Assembly: GCA_013397455.1 (NCBI GenBank)
Contig: VYZB01000168.1
Location: forward strand, 179,674-243,673
DNA from: Crotophaga sulcirostris
Lineage: Eukaryota; Chordata; Aves; Cuculiformes; Crotophagidae
DNA: 64,000 nucleotides
Reading direction: 5' to 3'
A program made the translations under genes and the position numbers. How positions within the stretch are numbered: the stretch's first letter is position 1; each line of letters begins with the position of its first letter. Shown in pieces: positions 1 to 24,600 of this stretch. The notes under the pieces are model-generated. The model had not been told where the DNA came from, made no database searches, and saw only the letters and a list, made by a program, of their open reading frames with translations.

Positions 1-700
1 GTCAAGGTCCTGTGATGAAGGACTGGCTCTGCACTTGGAATCTCTCACCACTTTTCTTTGGAAATTTCATGGGGGCTAGTCTGGAAATGCTCTCCCAAAT
101 CTCTGTGAAAGGGAGAGAAACTGTAAAGACACACAAGAGTTTGAATCCAGATTTAGATTTTCATGGAGAGAGATCCCGTCTTTTTTCTTGGTATAACTCC
201 ATCTGGACAATTGCTGGAGGCAGGAGGTGCCTTGGCCTCAGTCCTCAGCACAGGTATTGGGAAGCAAGCCTTCCCACCGGATGATTTTGTGGCAAAAGCA
301 CTAGCAGCCTCTGGATCAGCACAAGTACTCATCACTTTGCCATCCTGCATGAATCTGAGAGAGAAAGGAAGCTGAAAGCAGGGTATCATGATTGCACAAA
401 TGGGTTAAGACACTTCTCAGTCCCATGCATTTAGATTTTAGGACCTCACCTGAAGCTGGAGAGGGGCAGTTATAGCCCCATGTTTTAGGTGGTAAGTGAT
501 GAAAGCAGCAGAGGTTTGAGCAGGACATCTTTGTCACATTTAAGTCCTTCTTCTGAAACTCCTGATCTGTGCAAACAATAAAGAAAACAAAGAAAACCAC
601 CCACTCTGTCTCACATTAAAAAGGACGAAAAAAAAAAAAGATAGGTTTGAAGAGGGTGGAGGAGGTGTGGTTACCCAGGAGGTGTGTCAGGCATTGCTGA
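1..700. other. Upstream flank of AQP3, no gene seen
   Basis: I see no exon with recognisable protein similarity here. Short overlapping open frames on both strands look like chance. A short poly-A run lies near 627-639, just upstream of the promoter. Proximal regulatory elements of AQP3 probably lie in the last 150 bases. Confidence 0.5.
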
Positions 701-703
701 ACT

Positions 704-712
704 TATTTATAA
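704..712 (+). promoter_or_regulatory. AQP3: TATA-like box of AQP3
   Basis: An AT-rich TATTTATAA lies about 95 bases before the AQP3 start codon. This would place transcription initiation near 735 and leave a 5' UTR of about 70 bases. The preceding 50 bases contain two GGTGTG elements, which are CACCC-type (KLF/Sp) sites on the other strand. There is no CpG island here, which suggests tissue-restricted rather than housekeeping expression. The start site itself is inferred. Confidence 0.55.
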
Positions 713-804
713 GCAAAGGCAGCTCTGCTAGGGAAGAAAACTTGCTGAGGCTTTGTCAGCTCCTGTTTTCTCCCTGACACCACTTAAAGGGCACCTCTGC
801 TACG

Positions 805-13580
<12,776 letters not shown>

Positions 13581-15020
13581 GAAAGCTGCCACCCAGATCT
13601 GGCAGACATTTATTACTCAGGACTGCAGCTGATAAAGAGGAGGAAGGGTTTAAGAAGAGCTTCAAGAACAACAGGAAGATTTTTTTCCTGTCTTGAGATA
13701 TTCTAGTGCTTTTTTTTTTTTTTAAATATACATATATATCCCTCATACTTTTGCTTTAGGAGTTTTCCTGTCAGCTTTTCCCCAAAGGCAGTATAGTGTA
13801 ATCTTTCCCTAGTAGAAAGGGGTTGAGCACTGTAGGAGTCAGGAGAGAAGTGGGGGTTGCTGTCCAACACCTCCAACATGGGCCAATTGTTCAGGAATCT
13901 GGACCTCTTTCTGGCTGTGTTGCTGGCTTTGCTTGCGAGCTTTGCAAACAAAGTGTTTCCCTCCAAACCTGTGTCCCCATCTGTAGAGTGGGGATTGTGC
14001 AAAACTTAAATTGTTTTGCTAGCATGGAGTGGAAAATCCTATATCCCGGAAAAAATTTCTTGTGGTTCTACTATGAATCAAACTCATGCTTGATGTTGCT
14101 CTAAAGTCAATAACCTAGCACCAGGAATGAACTTGTCTAAAGGATTTTTATTGGTCAGACTTCTTGTGTCTCCCATGAATTCCTAGAGCATGATATCAAT
14201 CAGCTGATCCGTAATGTCAAAGCAGAGAGTGAGGATGCACTGGATTTTAGTATAATATTAAGACAAAATGTTTACAAACCACTACACCCTGGTGTTGTAA
14301 TCACATTTTTAAATATTGCCAACTCCTAGAAGATAACACATAAGAAATCATGTTCTAGCCAGGGGCTAACTTGGAAAGAAAGCTTGGCTTCCTGTAGCAG
14401 CCTTTCTAATTAATCAGCTTTGTATATAAACTGCAAGCAGCTAATAGGCAAATTCCACTGGAAACATGATATTTCTAAAGTTGTGTGTGTTCATGTAAAT
14501 TTCACAATAGTGTTTTTTTTTAAGAAAATAGATTTATATATTAATATACTCCTTAAAGCTGTTACTAAATACCAGGGTTGGGATGAGTTAATTTAGGGAT
14601 GTGTGGGAACTGCCTGTTCTTTGACAGCTTTGAGATACTGTTGGATTTTCCTGGGGTGGACTTAGATTATGGCATTGTGCTGTTGGAGCATCTCCTTTTC
14701 TACCTTGCAGAATTACTGGTGTATCCTCGGTACTCGAAGCTGAGGGTCTGAAGTCAGACACCTTCTGTACTAGCAGTTCTGGCATCTCAGGGGATGTCTA
14801 GCTCTCCCAATACAATATTATTACAGAGTATTTGAAACATGTATCAGTTGTGAAAGAAGTTTTAGGTCTCATGTCTCTGCATTAGAGAAACTCTCTCAAA
14901 ACGTGTTTCTTTCATGTGTGACTTCCTTGAAATATGTAACTCTGTACACATTTCCAGTCACTAAAATGATGTATTCTTTGTTTTTCATTTTTAAAAAAAT
15001 AAAATGTCAGTATCCGCACT
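13581..15020 (+). other. AQP3: AQP3 3' UTR
   Basis: About 1.4 kb of AT-rich sequence follows the stop codon, with a T14 run at 13710-13723. It leads to the first well-placed canonical poly(A) signal at 14998. The length is inferred from that signal, since no transcript evidence is available. A shorter isoform cannot be excluded. Confidence 0.7.
14998..15003 (+). terminator. AQP3: AQP3 poly(A) signal AATAAA
   Basis: A canonical AATAAA is followed within about 30 bases by a GT-rich stretch (GCTTGTGTTCGTTG), as expected for a downstream cleavage element. Cleavage is therefore expected near 15015-15025. Confidence 0.75.
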
Positions 15021-17480
15021 GTAAAATGCTTGTGTTCGTTGTATTTTTAAGCAGCTGTAAACTTTACCATGGAAAGGAATTAAACTATAGCAATAGCTTC
15101 CTCAGGACATCTTCCTCTTTAGCCTGTAGCAGCAAAATGGAATTAACCCTTTCAGACTATACGTCTACATGCCCATTTGTGTTTTATTCCTTTCCCTTTG
15201 GGGCTGGGCTTTTGAGGCAGGTGTAAGGAGTACAAAGGCCAAGGTATAGGGTGGGGATGGCCTGCTGTCAGACATCTTATTCTTCCAGCAAAAGGAACAC
15301 AACGTCAGCATTTGTCCCTTGCACTTCGTACCATTTAAGTTCTCTTAATATGCTTTCAGTTAATGCAACTCTTCTGTGTATGCAGTCCTACTGTGCATTC
15401 AGCATAATGTTCAGCATCACCTAGCATATTTCACTTATCACTTCCTTTTATTAGCTATACTATGAAAGGAAAAGTATTGCAGACCTGAACCCAGTGCTCA
15501 AAGAATTACACTGTTTTCTTCCAGCCTGTGTCCTCTGTAAATACAATTAGTGTTGCCCTTTGGCTGATCTGTGTCCTGTTGTATTTTTCCTGTATTAATT
15601 GTAGTGCCTTAAAATAACTCAGAACTTCCCATATAGTGCCATAAGGAACAATTCAGTGAAGTCTGGATGAATGTGATTTCCTGCAATTCACCAACTAGAA
15701 ATCAAATGCCTTTTGGCAAGAAAGTTACTGAGTTTGTTTGGTATGCTCTATCTCTGGTCAGCATGTTGGTTTATTCAATTTCTGGCTTGAAAGTTTATCA
15801 ATGTTGTATACTACTGTGATCAGCTAACATAGCTGCAGAGGTCAATTCACATTTCCTTTCAGGACTATTAATCCTTTTTCTACTCTTCTGCCACAGGATA
15901 TCTTCAACTGACTTGAAAAATGTACCAAAATTCTTACTGCAGATCTTATGAATTTGACTAAAGATGTGGGTTCTGAGTTTGTTCAGGTTCTTTAATTTCT
16001 GTTTGGTTTTTTTTTTCTTTCTTTTTTTTTTTATGCATTCCCTCCTGCTTCCAGCTGGCATGTACCCTTACCTTACTCGCACCTTAATTGTTGAATACTA
16101 TCACCCTTATTAAAACTGCAGTAAATCACCAGATCAGGTCAGAATTTTTGCCTTAACCATATACCCACTGTGAAAAGTTTCAGCTTTTCTGGGATTTTCT
16201 GGGATTTGCTGGAGAAACCCCAAGCGCTGCTGAGTAGATCCATCACTATGTGGAAATGGGCAGGCTCAGCTTGCCATCAGTGGACGGGTTGCTATGGAAA
16301 ATCCAGCCTTGCTTCCAGATGGGTCTGGCCCATAAGGCACAATTAGGACAGCTCCTCGCTAACCATGTAAGGAGAGCAGTGCACAAAGCAGTCTGATGTG
16401 CCACATTTCTAGAGCTCTAGAAGTGTTACTAAACTGCGGGGAGGGAAAGATGGAGTTAACAGCAGATGGCATTTTGCCTGGCAACAGACACCCTTAAACT
16501 GCTGCAAGTTGTGGTTCTGTTCGTTTTCAGTGTAGCTGCCTTAAGGGAACTTCTGGGCATTATTCATCTGGTAGGCCCATGCAAAATAGAAGACTTTTTT
16601 TCTTTTTTCTCCATACCTAAATTTCAAAGACAATGAATCATCTTGCAGTTAATGCCTTGCTTTTGGAGCCACTGGAGAGGTGGAACTCATCTGGTCAAAT
16701 ATAGTCATTGGGGTTTTAGGTCAGATGAACTGCAGCTGTCAAGCCATTGAATTATACTTAGTTTGTAGGAAGAAATTAATCTATGATTTAAACTATTCAT
16801 GCTTGACACGGAGAGTAATTTGTCACTGGAACAAAATGTTAAAAGATGTAGATTCTCTATTGTGTGAAGTTTTCAAGTTAGGACTGGCTGTCTTGCCAGG
16901 TCTCCCAGTTACACTGCAAGCCATACTCTTAAGAACAAGTCCCACTGGAGGAAATTCCCAGACCTCTACACTACAGAAGGTCAAGTTGGCAGGAATTGTC
17001 CATTCTGACTTTAAAATCTACAAAATTTACAAGGCAGGTTGCAGTTGGCCAAGTATGCAGTTCCTCTTGGCTCTCAGCTAGTCTAAGTTTTTTGCTGCAG
17101 GTGCTGTAACACAATGGCACATCAGTTGTGACCCAGGGAAGTTTGCTTTTGGCTCCTCATTCTCATGCTGCCTTATGACGCCGGCCTCAGGAGGCTCTTC
17201 CAGCTCCGTTTGCTTTGTCTGTCCATGAAGTGCCAGCAGCAGTGCTGATGTCTTCCGGACCCTGCTCTTCCTCACCTCATGGGAGCAAGGCAGTATCATG
17301 AATCAAAGAGGTGATGCTGCTGGGCACTGTGGCGTGGATGGGAGAACAGCACAGCCTCCCTCTGTGCTGCTCTTCTATCCTAAAATAAATGTCAGCTCTC
17401 CATCTGTCAGTGGTGGGTGCTGAGGCTGCAGGAGTGGGTTGGCACTTGGCTGATCACCTCCAAGTGAGAAGGACAAGTTC
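15021..17480. other. Intergenic, no gene seen
   Basis: AT-rich flank beyond AQP3. It contains a T-rich run at 16006-16032 and a short tandem duplication of TTTTCTGGGAT near 16186-16212. No protein-like exon or repeat family was recognised. Confidence 0.6.
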
Positions 17481-17493
17481 CTTGCCTGCCTTC

Positions 17494-17800
17494 CTAGAAT
17501 AAGGGTGAAGGACTAGGTTCTGTTGAAGGAATATTGTCAAAGACCAGACCATGAAGGTTTATGTATTCCCTGCTGACTCCCTTAAGTACTAGGTAGTTCT
17601 TCTTGCTCAGGTTGTACTTGAACTGCCAGGTCTCCTGCACAGCCAAAGATTTTGCCCTCATCCTATATTTCAAGGTAGAAAGAAGTCCTAGCTCGCTGTC
17701 CAGTTCAAGCATGCCCACAGTCCTGGTTTCTCCAAGACCTCCAAATCTGTGGACATTGAACTCTTTAGGAGCCTCTGTATTCTTGTAGGAGCCTTGGACA
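17494..17800 (-). other. Unassigned coding-like stretch
   Basis: The minus strand carries an open frame whose central part, about residues 40-120 of 130, has a natural protein texture. Visible blocks include FGGLGETRTVGMLELDSELG and VQETWQFKYNLSKKNYLVLK. Codon choice looks coding-like. The upstream 30 codons are antisense to a CR1 tail and so are not part of it. I do not recognise the family. It could be one exon of an unannotated gene, a processed pseudogene fragment or chance. Confidence 0.25.
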
Positions 17801-17810
17801 CATGTTCTGG

Positions 17811-17862
17811 ACTCAGTGATTTTAAAGGTCTTTTCCAACCTAAATGATTCTATGATTCTAAT
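17811..17862 (+). mobile_element. CR1 LINE 3' end fragment
   Basis: The sequence TTAAAGGTCTTTTCCAACCT followed by TGATTCTATGATTCTA is the hallmark end of avian CR1 elements. Only the last 50 or so bases are recognisable, as in most 5'-truncated CR1 copies. Confidence 0.85.
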
Positions 17863-20156
17863 TAGATCACCTCGTTTATTAGTCACTGTGTGAAGAACAA
17901 TAAGAATCCTTCATGGCACCACAAATTTCTTGTTGAGCAGGAGGTTTCTCTTCATTTTTCCCCACTCAGGTTCCAGTTCAGGAACAATGTCCCTCATGAG
18001 GGTTTCTCTGGGTGCAGAATGTGCACGTGAGGAGGACATAAAGGAACTCCAGGCAATTGTGTCTGCAATGCAGCTGCTGTCATGTGGCTTGCAACCACTG
18101 TGGAAGATTAATTTGGCTGGAGAAGCGAGCACAACCATCTCAATCCAGAGGGGGTGGAGAATGATTATACAGCCAAATGAGCTTATCAGATTTAAAATAT
18201 TTTCTTTTCTAACCATAAAATAATAACAAAAAAGCCACACTGGAAAGGGAAAAGTCAATAGCATAAAGGTGTGAAAGGCATAGAGAGAAGGCTTTTTAAA
18301 GGGCAACACTTCTATTTGCAAAGCAGGTGAAATATTCTGCCAGCAAAGTTTTGTGGTGCGGTTTGTGTTTATCATTATCAAATTAGAATGCAGAGGTGTA
18401 TTCAAACTTCAGTCAAGAAAGATTTCAAAAAATTATTTTATTTGCAAAACTGGGGTGACTATTTTAAGATTTTTCTCCAGTTATGAAATCCAACATAAAC
18501 AACACTTACTGAAAAGTTACATCAACATGAATGGGAAAACAGAGGCAATTTTTGATCCTTTCCCTTAGGGGAAAGATACCCACTGGTACGTTAGCGATAC
18601 CTGTGGGGAAGTAAGTGGAAAATAACACCAAACAGATTCCTGCACCTGTGGAGCCCATGGGAATGTGACCCTTTCCTCGCAAATGTGCTTGCAAATCCAA
18701 CTGAATGGGTATCTGTGCTCACACAAACTATCTTGGTCAACCTAGGTGGAAGTAGTGTGGGAGTCTATTGTGGGGTTTCTTCTAATCACCCCGTCATTCA
18801 TTGGTTGCACTGAGAATTTCAGATACCTTATTAAATTAATCTTTCTTGGAGGGGACCCTGTCTTAGAGACGAACCTCCCCCTCATCTCCATTCCTGGAGG
18901 TGGCTGCCCTTCAGGTGCTTCGGTTTCTCCCCTTCGATGCTCAGCTTTCCACCTTGGTGCCTGAGTTGTCTGTGCTTGCTAGCTGCAGCTCTGGCTTGAT
19001 AACATCCCCATCACTGTCTGTGGGTTCCAGGACGTAAAACGTCACCCCCAGCTCCTGCAGCCTGGTGCAGTCACAGTGGGCCATTACTCCCAGGTCCTGG
19101 TGCGGTGGTGGAGGAGCCAAGGAGGTAGGCCTAGCGTGGCAGAATCTCTCCTTTGATTGTGTTATACTTTCTCTGCATCTGGTGAACTGCATGGCAGGGC
19201 CTTTCTTAGCTAGAGGTTGCATCAGGAACACGGAAATTAGTAGCCATCCTTGAACATATTTGCCCCGAGGTCCTTTTCTGATCCATTCTTTTTACCCTGG
19301 GGACATCCTGTGGCAATGTTAGCATTTCATAGGGGTGCACTACTTGACTTGACCCTTTCAGTTGAGAGGGACCAGGACTCTCTCTGCCCACCAAGCACTC
19401 TCCTCCTTAGTCGCTCTGGGGACCCAGCCCCTTCTCAGGCTGAGACACTGCTGAAAGCCCTGGGAGGGTGTCAGGTGATGATGACTTCATCCTGTACAGA
19501 AAAAAATTCTACTCCCTTATCTACTGTCTTACAGGCTGAGTGACATTTAGAGTTGAAGAAGTAAAACTTTCCCTAAAAGCCCGGTTGGAGGACTGACTGA
19601 TCGAGCTCTTGTCCTGCCAGCTGCAGTACATCTCCCCTTTGCCCAGAGAGACCACAGGGAGTGGGAAAGGACATAAATAGCCTTGCAGCCTTCACATTTA
19701 ACTGCTCCAGAAGACAAAGTTTAGTTAAGCCTGAGTTAGTTGTCCTTCAGTGTCTATCTGCCAGCTGATCTGAGGACAAATGAATATTAACAAAGTATTT
19801 CCCCAGCAGAACCTGTTCAGCTGGGGCTGAGAATGTGATGAAGGAGGTGAATGAAAGATAAATAAATAAAAGGGAGGAGGACAACAAGGAGAATAAGCTC
19901 TCAGACAAAAGACTCTGAACTAGGATACACTTCTGAAAATATTATGCAACTAGAAAAGTACAGCTTGAGGTGGTGGTTTTACTGATTGCAGGATCACAAA
20001 TTACTTTAGCTCCTTCCAAGGAATTTGTATTGTTCCCATCTACCCTACCTTCTACTCCCTCCTACCTCCCTAGGATATCCATTTTCTTTCTACTAATATC
20101 TGCTGCTGGCCTGGAAACAACTGAAATACATTCCTCGGGATCTGGAAAACCTTCTG
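17863..20156. other. Intergenic, no confirmed gene
   Basis: Apart from the weak minus-strand frame at 18941-19231, several overlapping open frames on both strands (for example 17911-18405 minus and 17930-18223 plus) show no recognisable domain. I see no repeat family here. Confidence 0.5.
18941..19231 (-). other. Weak coding-like minus-strand frame (96 codons)
   Basis: The last 45 residues of this frame, with blocks such as LQELGVTFYVLEPTDSDGD, have a plausible coding texture before a TGA stop. It lies 1.2 kb from the other minus-strand coding-like stretch at 17.5-17.8 kb. No family is recognised and no clear splice acceptor is visible. Chance remains the default explanation. Confidence 0.15.
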
Positions 20157-20206
20157 TAGAAACACAGAACATCTCAAGCTGGAAAGGACCCATAAGGATC
20201 ACATAA
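20157..20206 (-). mobile_element. Degenerate CR1 3' end (reverse)
   Basis: ACACAGAACATCTCAAGCTGGAAAGGACCCATAAGGATC matches the reverse complement of a CR1 terminus in pattern (AGAATCAT..GGTTGGAAAGGACCTT..AAGATCAT) with several substitutions. It is short and old. Confidence 0.55.
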
Positions 20207-20270
20207 AATATGCCTTGCTCCTGTGCACTTTTGTTGTCTCAAATAAAAGTGTCTTTGACTTCTTTTGCTT

Positions 20271-20331
20271 GCTTGCATTAAAAAATGCAAGCTTGCTTGC
20301 TTGCATTCAGTGCTTTAATTAAAGCACTGAA
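20271..20331. repeat. Palindrome cluster with TTGC microsatellite
   Basis: A 9-bp stem (GCTTGCATT at 20271-20279 with its complement at 20284-20292, loop AAAA) is followed by TTGC tetranucleotide repeats. Then comes a perfect 26-bp palindrome at 20306-20331 centred on AATT. The arms can form adjacent hairpins or a small cruciform. Confidence 0.85.
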
Positions 20332-21574
20332 ACAGAGCTCACCTGTATCGAAGTCCGTGAGTCCAGCCCAGGCAAGCTGGCTCTCAGGACCTGTATGACT
20401 AAGTGATGCCAGACTTTGTAGCTGGCAGCACACAAGGTAATAGGCACGCTTGGAAGGCAGCTAACCAACCTGACCCAAGGGTAGGATGGAGTTAATTTCT
20501 TGGCTAGAGTCTAGGGTGGGATGTTCCTCCTGTCTCCACGACAGATTAGAACACTTCACCTGCTGCCCCTTCTTGCCCTGCAGTCAGTGTCATGGGTGCC
20601 CACATCAGTTACTTGTGTATTGTAGGGTGAATTTGTGCCCCTCTTGTGTTACTCTGGTAGCAGCTGAAAAGCTGCAAGCCAGATATTAGACATGAGACCC
20701 AAACATAAGTCATCAGACATAAGAAATGCCCAGGTGCTTTTACCTACCCACCTCCAGGGTGAAAAATGTCTCTGAGACCTGTGACCCTTGTCATATGTAG
20801 TGTGTCTGTAATGTGCAAGAATGAGGTCAGGTAGACAGATAGCTGGGGGACTACTCAGGTCTTGTCATCCTAAAAACTCTTATACTCCAGAAGAGTACTG
20901 TACAGTAGTTACCTGTCTGTTGACAGGATTTACCCTCTTCTAATCTGGGACTTTCAGTGTTTACCTACTACTCTGTGCCTGAACACCACTAATCCTTTAA
21001 ATTCATCTCTCCATCCCTGGTGGGAATGCAAGGTAACAAAGGCTCCTCTATTTCTGAGCAACAAGGGCACAAAGTGACATGTTGCCAAACCTCTCACCTG
21101 TGTCTGCTGCCTCTTAGTCCAGACTCCCCAGTTGCTGAGCAGACGTCAGACACTATGGCCCAGCCCTGTGCTTACCATAGATGAACAGCTGAGCTTGAAA
21201 AACCCAGCATGGTGACGAATGCTACTGATATTGGGATGATGTTTGTGCCTCCAGACATGAGACAAAGATGATGGTGTCTTCAGCCTCCAGACAAAAAAGG
21301 TGAAATGCTGAGAAGTCCTCTGTGATGCATCCAAGGACTAAAGGGCGGAGGGAGGAGTGCACAGGAGTGTTGGACCCAGTACAGGGTGCAGAAGCTGATT
21401 GCATCTGAGCCTTGCAGCCTGTGACTATGAGACAAGCGTAATGCAAGAGGGGCAAATAGCAGCCGGGTGAAGTCTGGGAGTCCACGACTCTACTCAGGCT
21501 GACAAGCAACAGTACGAACTTTCATTGAGTCTGTCTGCCAAGGAGAACTGAATTGCTTCAATTGATTGTGCTGA
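20332..21574. other. Intergenic, no gene seen
   Basis: Unique-looking sequence of mixed composition. No exon, repeat family or RNA gene was recognised up to the assembly gap. Confidence 0.5.
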
Positions 21575-21674
21575 NNNNNNNNNNNNNNNNNNNNNNNNNN
21601 NNNNNNNNNNNNNNNNNNNNNNNNNNNNNNNNNNNNNNNNNNNNNNNNNNNNNNNNNNNNNNNNNNNNNNNNNN
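21575..21674. other. Assembly gap (100 N)
   Basis: Exactly 100 unknown bases are present, a conventional placeholder size, so the true length is unknown. The right flank is a TA dinucleotide run (ATATTATATATATATAAT), so the break probably lies in an AT microsatellite. Confidence 0.99.
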
Positions 21675-21689
21675 ATATTATATATATAT

Positions 21690-24600
21690 AATCAGATGCC
21701 TAAGTATAGGGGTCTGGAGACATTTGGGAAGCCTTGAGGCTAGCTGCCACTCCAGAAAGCCCGAGGTCTTCTGCAGACCCACTGTCATGCATCCAATCCC
21801 CACACAGATACCTTTGAGTGTCTTTTGTGCTTGCAACTGGATCAAGCCCTGGAGATCTCTGAACTGGAGCTGAATTCCTTCCCAGGAAACTATAGCCTGG
21901 GCACACGCAGGAACTTGACAGATCTCCCTATTTCTATGCGCTTTGCCGTAGGATGCCCATTTCCATAGAGGCTTAAGAACAGCACGGGGAATTGATGAAA
22001 AGTCTACCTGCCCCATGCCCTGTCTACAAAACCAACCACTTTACCCCTCCCTACCCTCTTTAGGAATGCTGCAACAAGGAGCAATAAAAAACATGTGGAC
22101 GAGGTGGCTTTTGAGCTCCCAAATACTCCTCTTAGTTTGGTTTGAGTTATGACAGGTTTGGTTGAGACCAGCTCTCTTGATGAGTCAGAGTAACACTGCA
22201 TTTACATACTAACAGAAAGGAGTTTGTTGGTTTAGTCTGGGAGGGGCAACTTCTTTCACTGTCCCAGGGAGAAACACTTGTGTTGACTTATAATTAAAGC
22301 TTTTCTTTCTCTAATTTTCTCACTGGGATACAACTTCACTGCCAAGCAGGCTTGACTTGTCCCAGGAAATCTTCAACTATTCTAGGTTGTACTTGAAAGT
22401 ACAGCAACACCTTTCTGGACAAACTTGTAGAGAACACTCTGAGTACTTGGGTTTCTGGCTCCCATCACTGGGAAATGGCCCCAGGTGGATGTTACGTGCC
22501 AGATGCAGCAGCTATGGCTCGGTCTGGGCTATTGGAGCTAAAAGAAAGTTTGAGTCGAAGAGACAGGCTGGTTTCCCTCTCCTGTCTGAATGGCACTCGG
22601 GCATCAGTCACACAAGCATGTCATTTCACATGAGACCTTTACTACGACTGTATCTTGTCCATAGTCAGAAGCCTCAAACCCACAGCACGGCTAACCAACT
22701 TGAACAGCTAATATCTAGGTAACACTCACCTCTCAGGTATGAGTCATTGGGACAATTTGTAATAGTTGAATTTTGTTTGGCGTCAGCTCAGTCCCTGAAA
22801 CAATTACATTTTCACTTAAACCTCCTGGGCTCACTTGTAACCTCTGAACTCCACCCAGCACAGAAGGGCAGAGTTTCTGTTGTCCTTTAACTTTGCTTCC
22901 CCTTGTTTGTTGCATAGCTTTAGGTAGTCTCCAGCCAAATTTCTGCATGTCTGAGTCCTTTCCTCTCATTTACCTCGTACTTACTCAGGAAACATTCATA
23001 GCTGTATTGGCCCTTCAGGAGGAAAGAAGCTGATTGGAGAGGAGAAGCTGCGTTAATAAACTTTCCATGAGCCAGGGGAACAGAAGTATTACCACCTGGT
23101 TCACAGTGAAGCCACAACCCAGTAAATCCCAGCTCAGCTGCTCCCTGGCCTGTAGGAGCAGCAAACTACTCCAGCACAACTGGAGGATCTCTGGCCAGAA
23201 AAAGCTGGCTCTTGTACCAGCCCTGCTGAGATTCATAAGCTAAGTAGTCCTGTGAATGGCTGTGGGATCTCTAACTGCCTCACCTGCAAGGCTCTTGCTT
23301 GGGTGGCATGGTCTCCCACCTTCCCTCTTCTTGAGGCTGGGATTACTGGGTGGAAAATCCATGGGACAGTAAGCAGCAAAGGAAGGAAGACTCTGACCCT
23401 GAAGGAGTGAGGGCAGCAATAGTTCTGCTTGATTTTAATTCAGTGACTTTCAATACTTGAATCCCACTCTTAGTGAGAACTCTTGGATTTAAACAAATAA
23501 AAACTATGGCTCTCAGATAAATTGTGAACTGTAGAACCAGGGGGAAAAGCTGCAGTGTGCACCTACAACCAGCAGGAGAATAACACAAGATGGAAAATAT
23601 CGGGGGTTGCCCTTGGTCATAGGAGGTGGGACCTGGCTTTGGGAGGGGTGGCTTTCCCTATTTGTGCTATAGGGCATTCGTGTCTCTCCTGTAACAAGCA
23701 CGCCAGGTGCCTGGAAGTGAGGAGCAGCGACGCAGAGCTTTCCCACGCCTGAGACCCTTTGCTGGTCTGGGCATGAGACTTGATGTTCCTTTAAAGTAGA
23801 GAGAGCAGCACCACCCTGCCCCTGGGCAAACGGGGAGAAGGTATATGCTGAAGGTAGTGTCGTGTGCTGACAGAGACAGCCTGTACACAACATTTGATAT
23901 TCAACCGTTTTGGTTAAGTGTCTCAGTATTTTCCCTTCCCATGACCTCTTCTCCACTCAGCCCTTTTATGTACCTCTTCCGCATTTCAGCATCTCTGAGA
24001 TTGATTTGTCTTCCAGGTTTTGTCCTGCTCCTCTCTTTCATTAAGGCACTCTTCCCCCTCTTCAGTGTTTTTCCCTCTCCTCTCCTCCACCCTCAGCCAT
24101 AGCAGAGCTCCCCCTCCCCATTTATACTTGTGGGTCATGGAGGGAAGGGGGAGAGGGCCAGCCCTGAGGAAGCAGGCTGGGAGTGTGGGGGCACAGGGGA
24201 TCTGGAAGCTGTAGCTCCAGGCTAACGGCCAGCCCCATTTCTCTGAGGAGCTATCATAAAATATTCCCAGCGTTTTATCAAAGAGGTGATGCTGTCATGG
24301 TTTTGTTTATTATTTCCCTTCAGGGCTTGGTCTCTTCACGACTTCTTCCTTTCATTTCTGAGGAGGAAATGTTTGTAGCGCTGTCAGTCCCTGGAACGAA
24401 AGTAAGCTACAAAGGGAACAAGGGTATTGAGAGCCTTTTCCTGAGCCAAGGTATTGCAGCTTTATGGTCACCTATGCCCTAAACATGTGGGAACCAAGTT
24501 CAGATCTCTGGGATACTGAGCTGTGAACTGGTCACTGGAGGAAAGAGCCATGGCAGGGGACCAGAGATCCAGCCTGTGTGCTGTCCTATGGATCCTTTGG

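Noticed and set aside
17911..18405. 164-codon minus-strand frame
   Set aside because: Rich in I, L, F and S from AT-rich antisense DNA, with an equally plausible frame on the other strand. No family was recognised.
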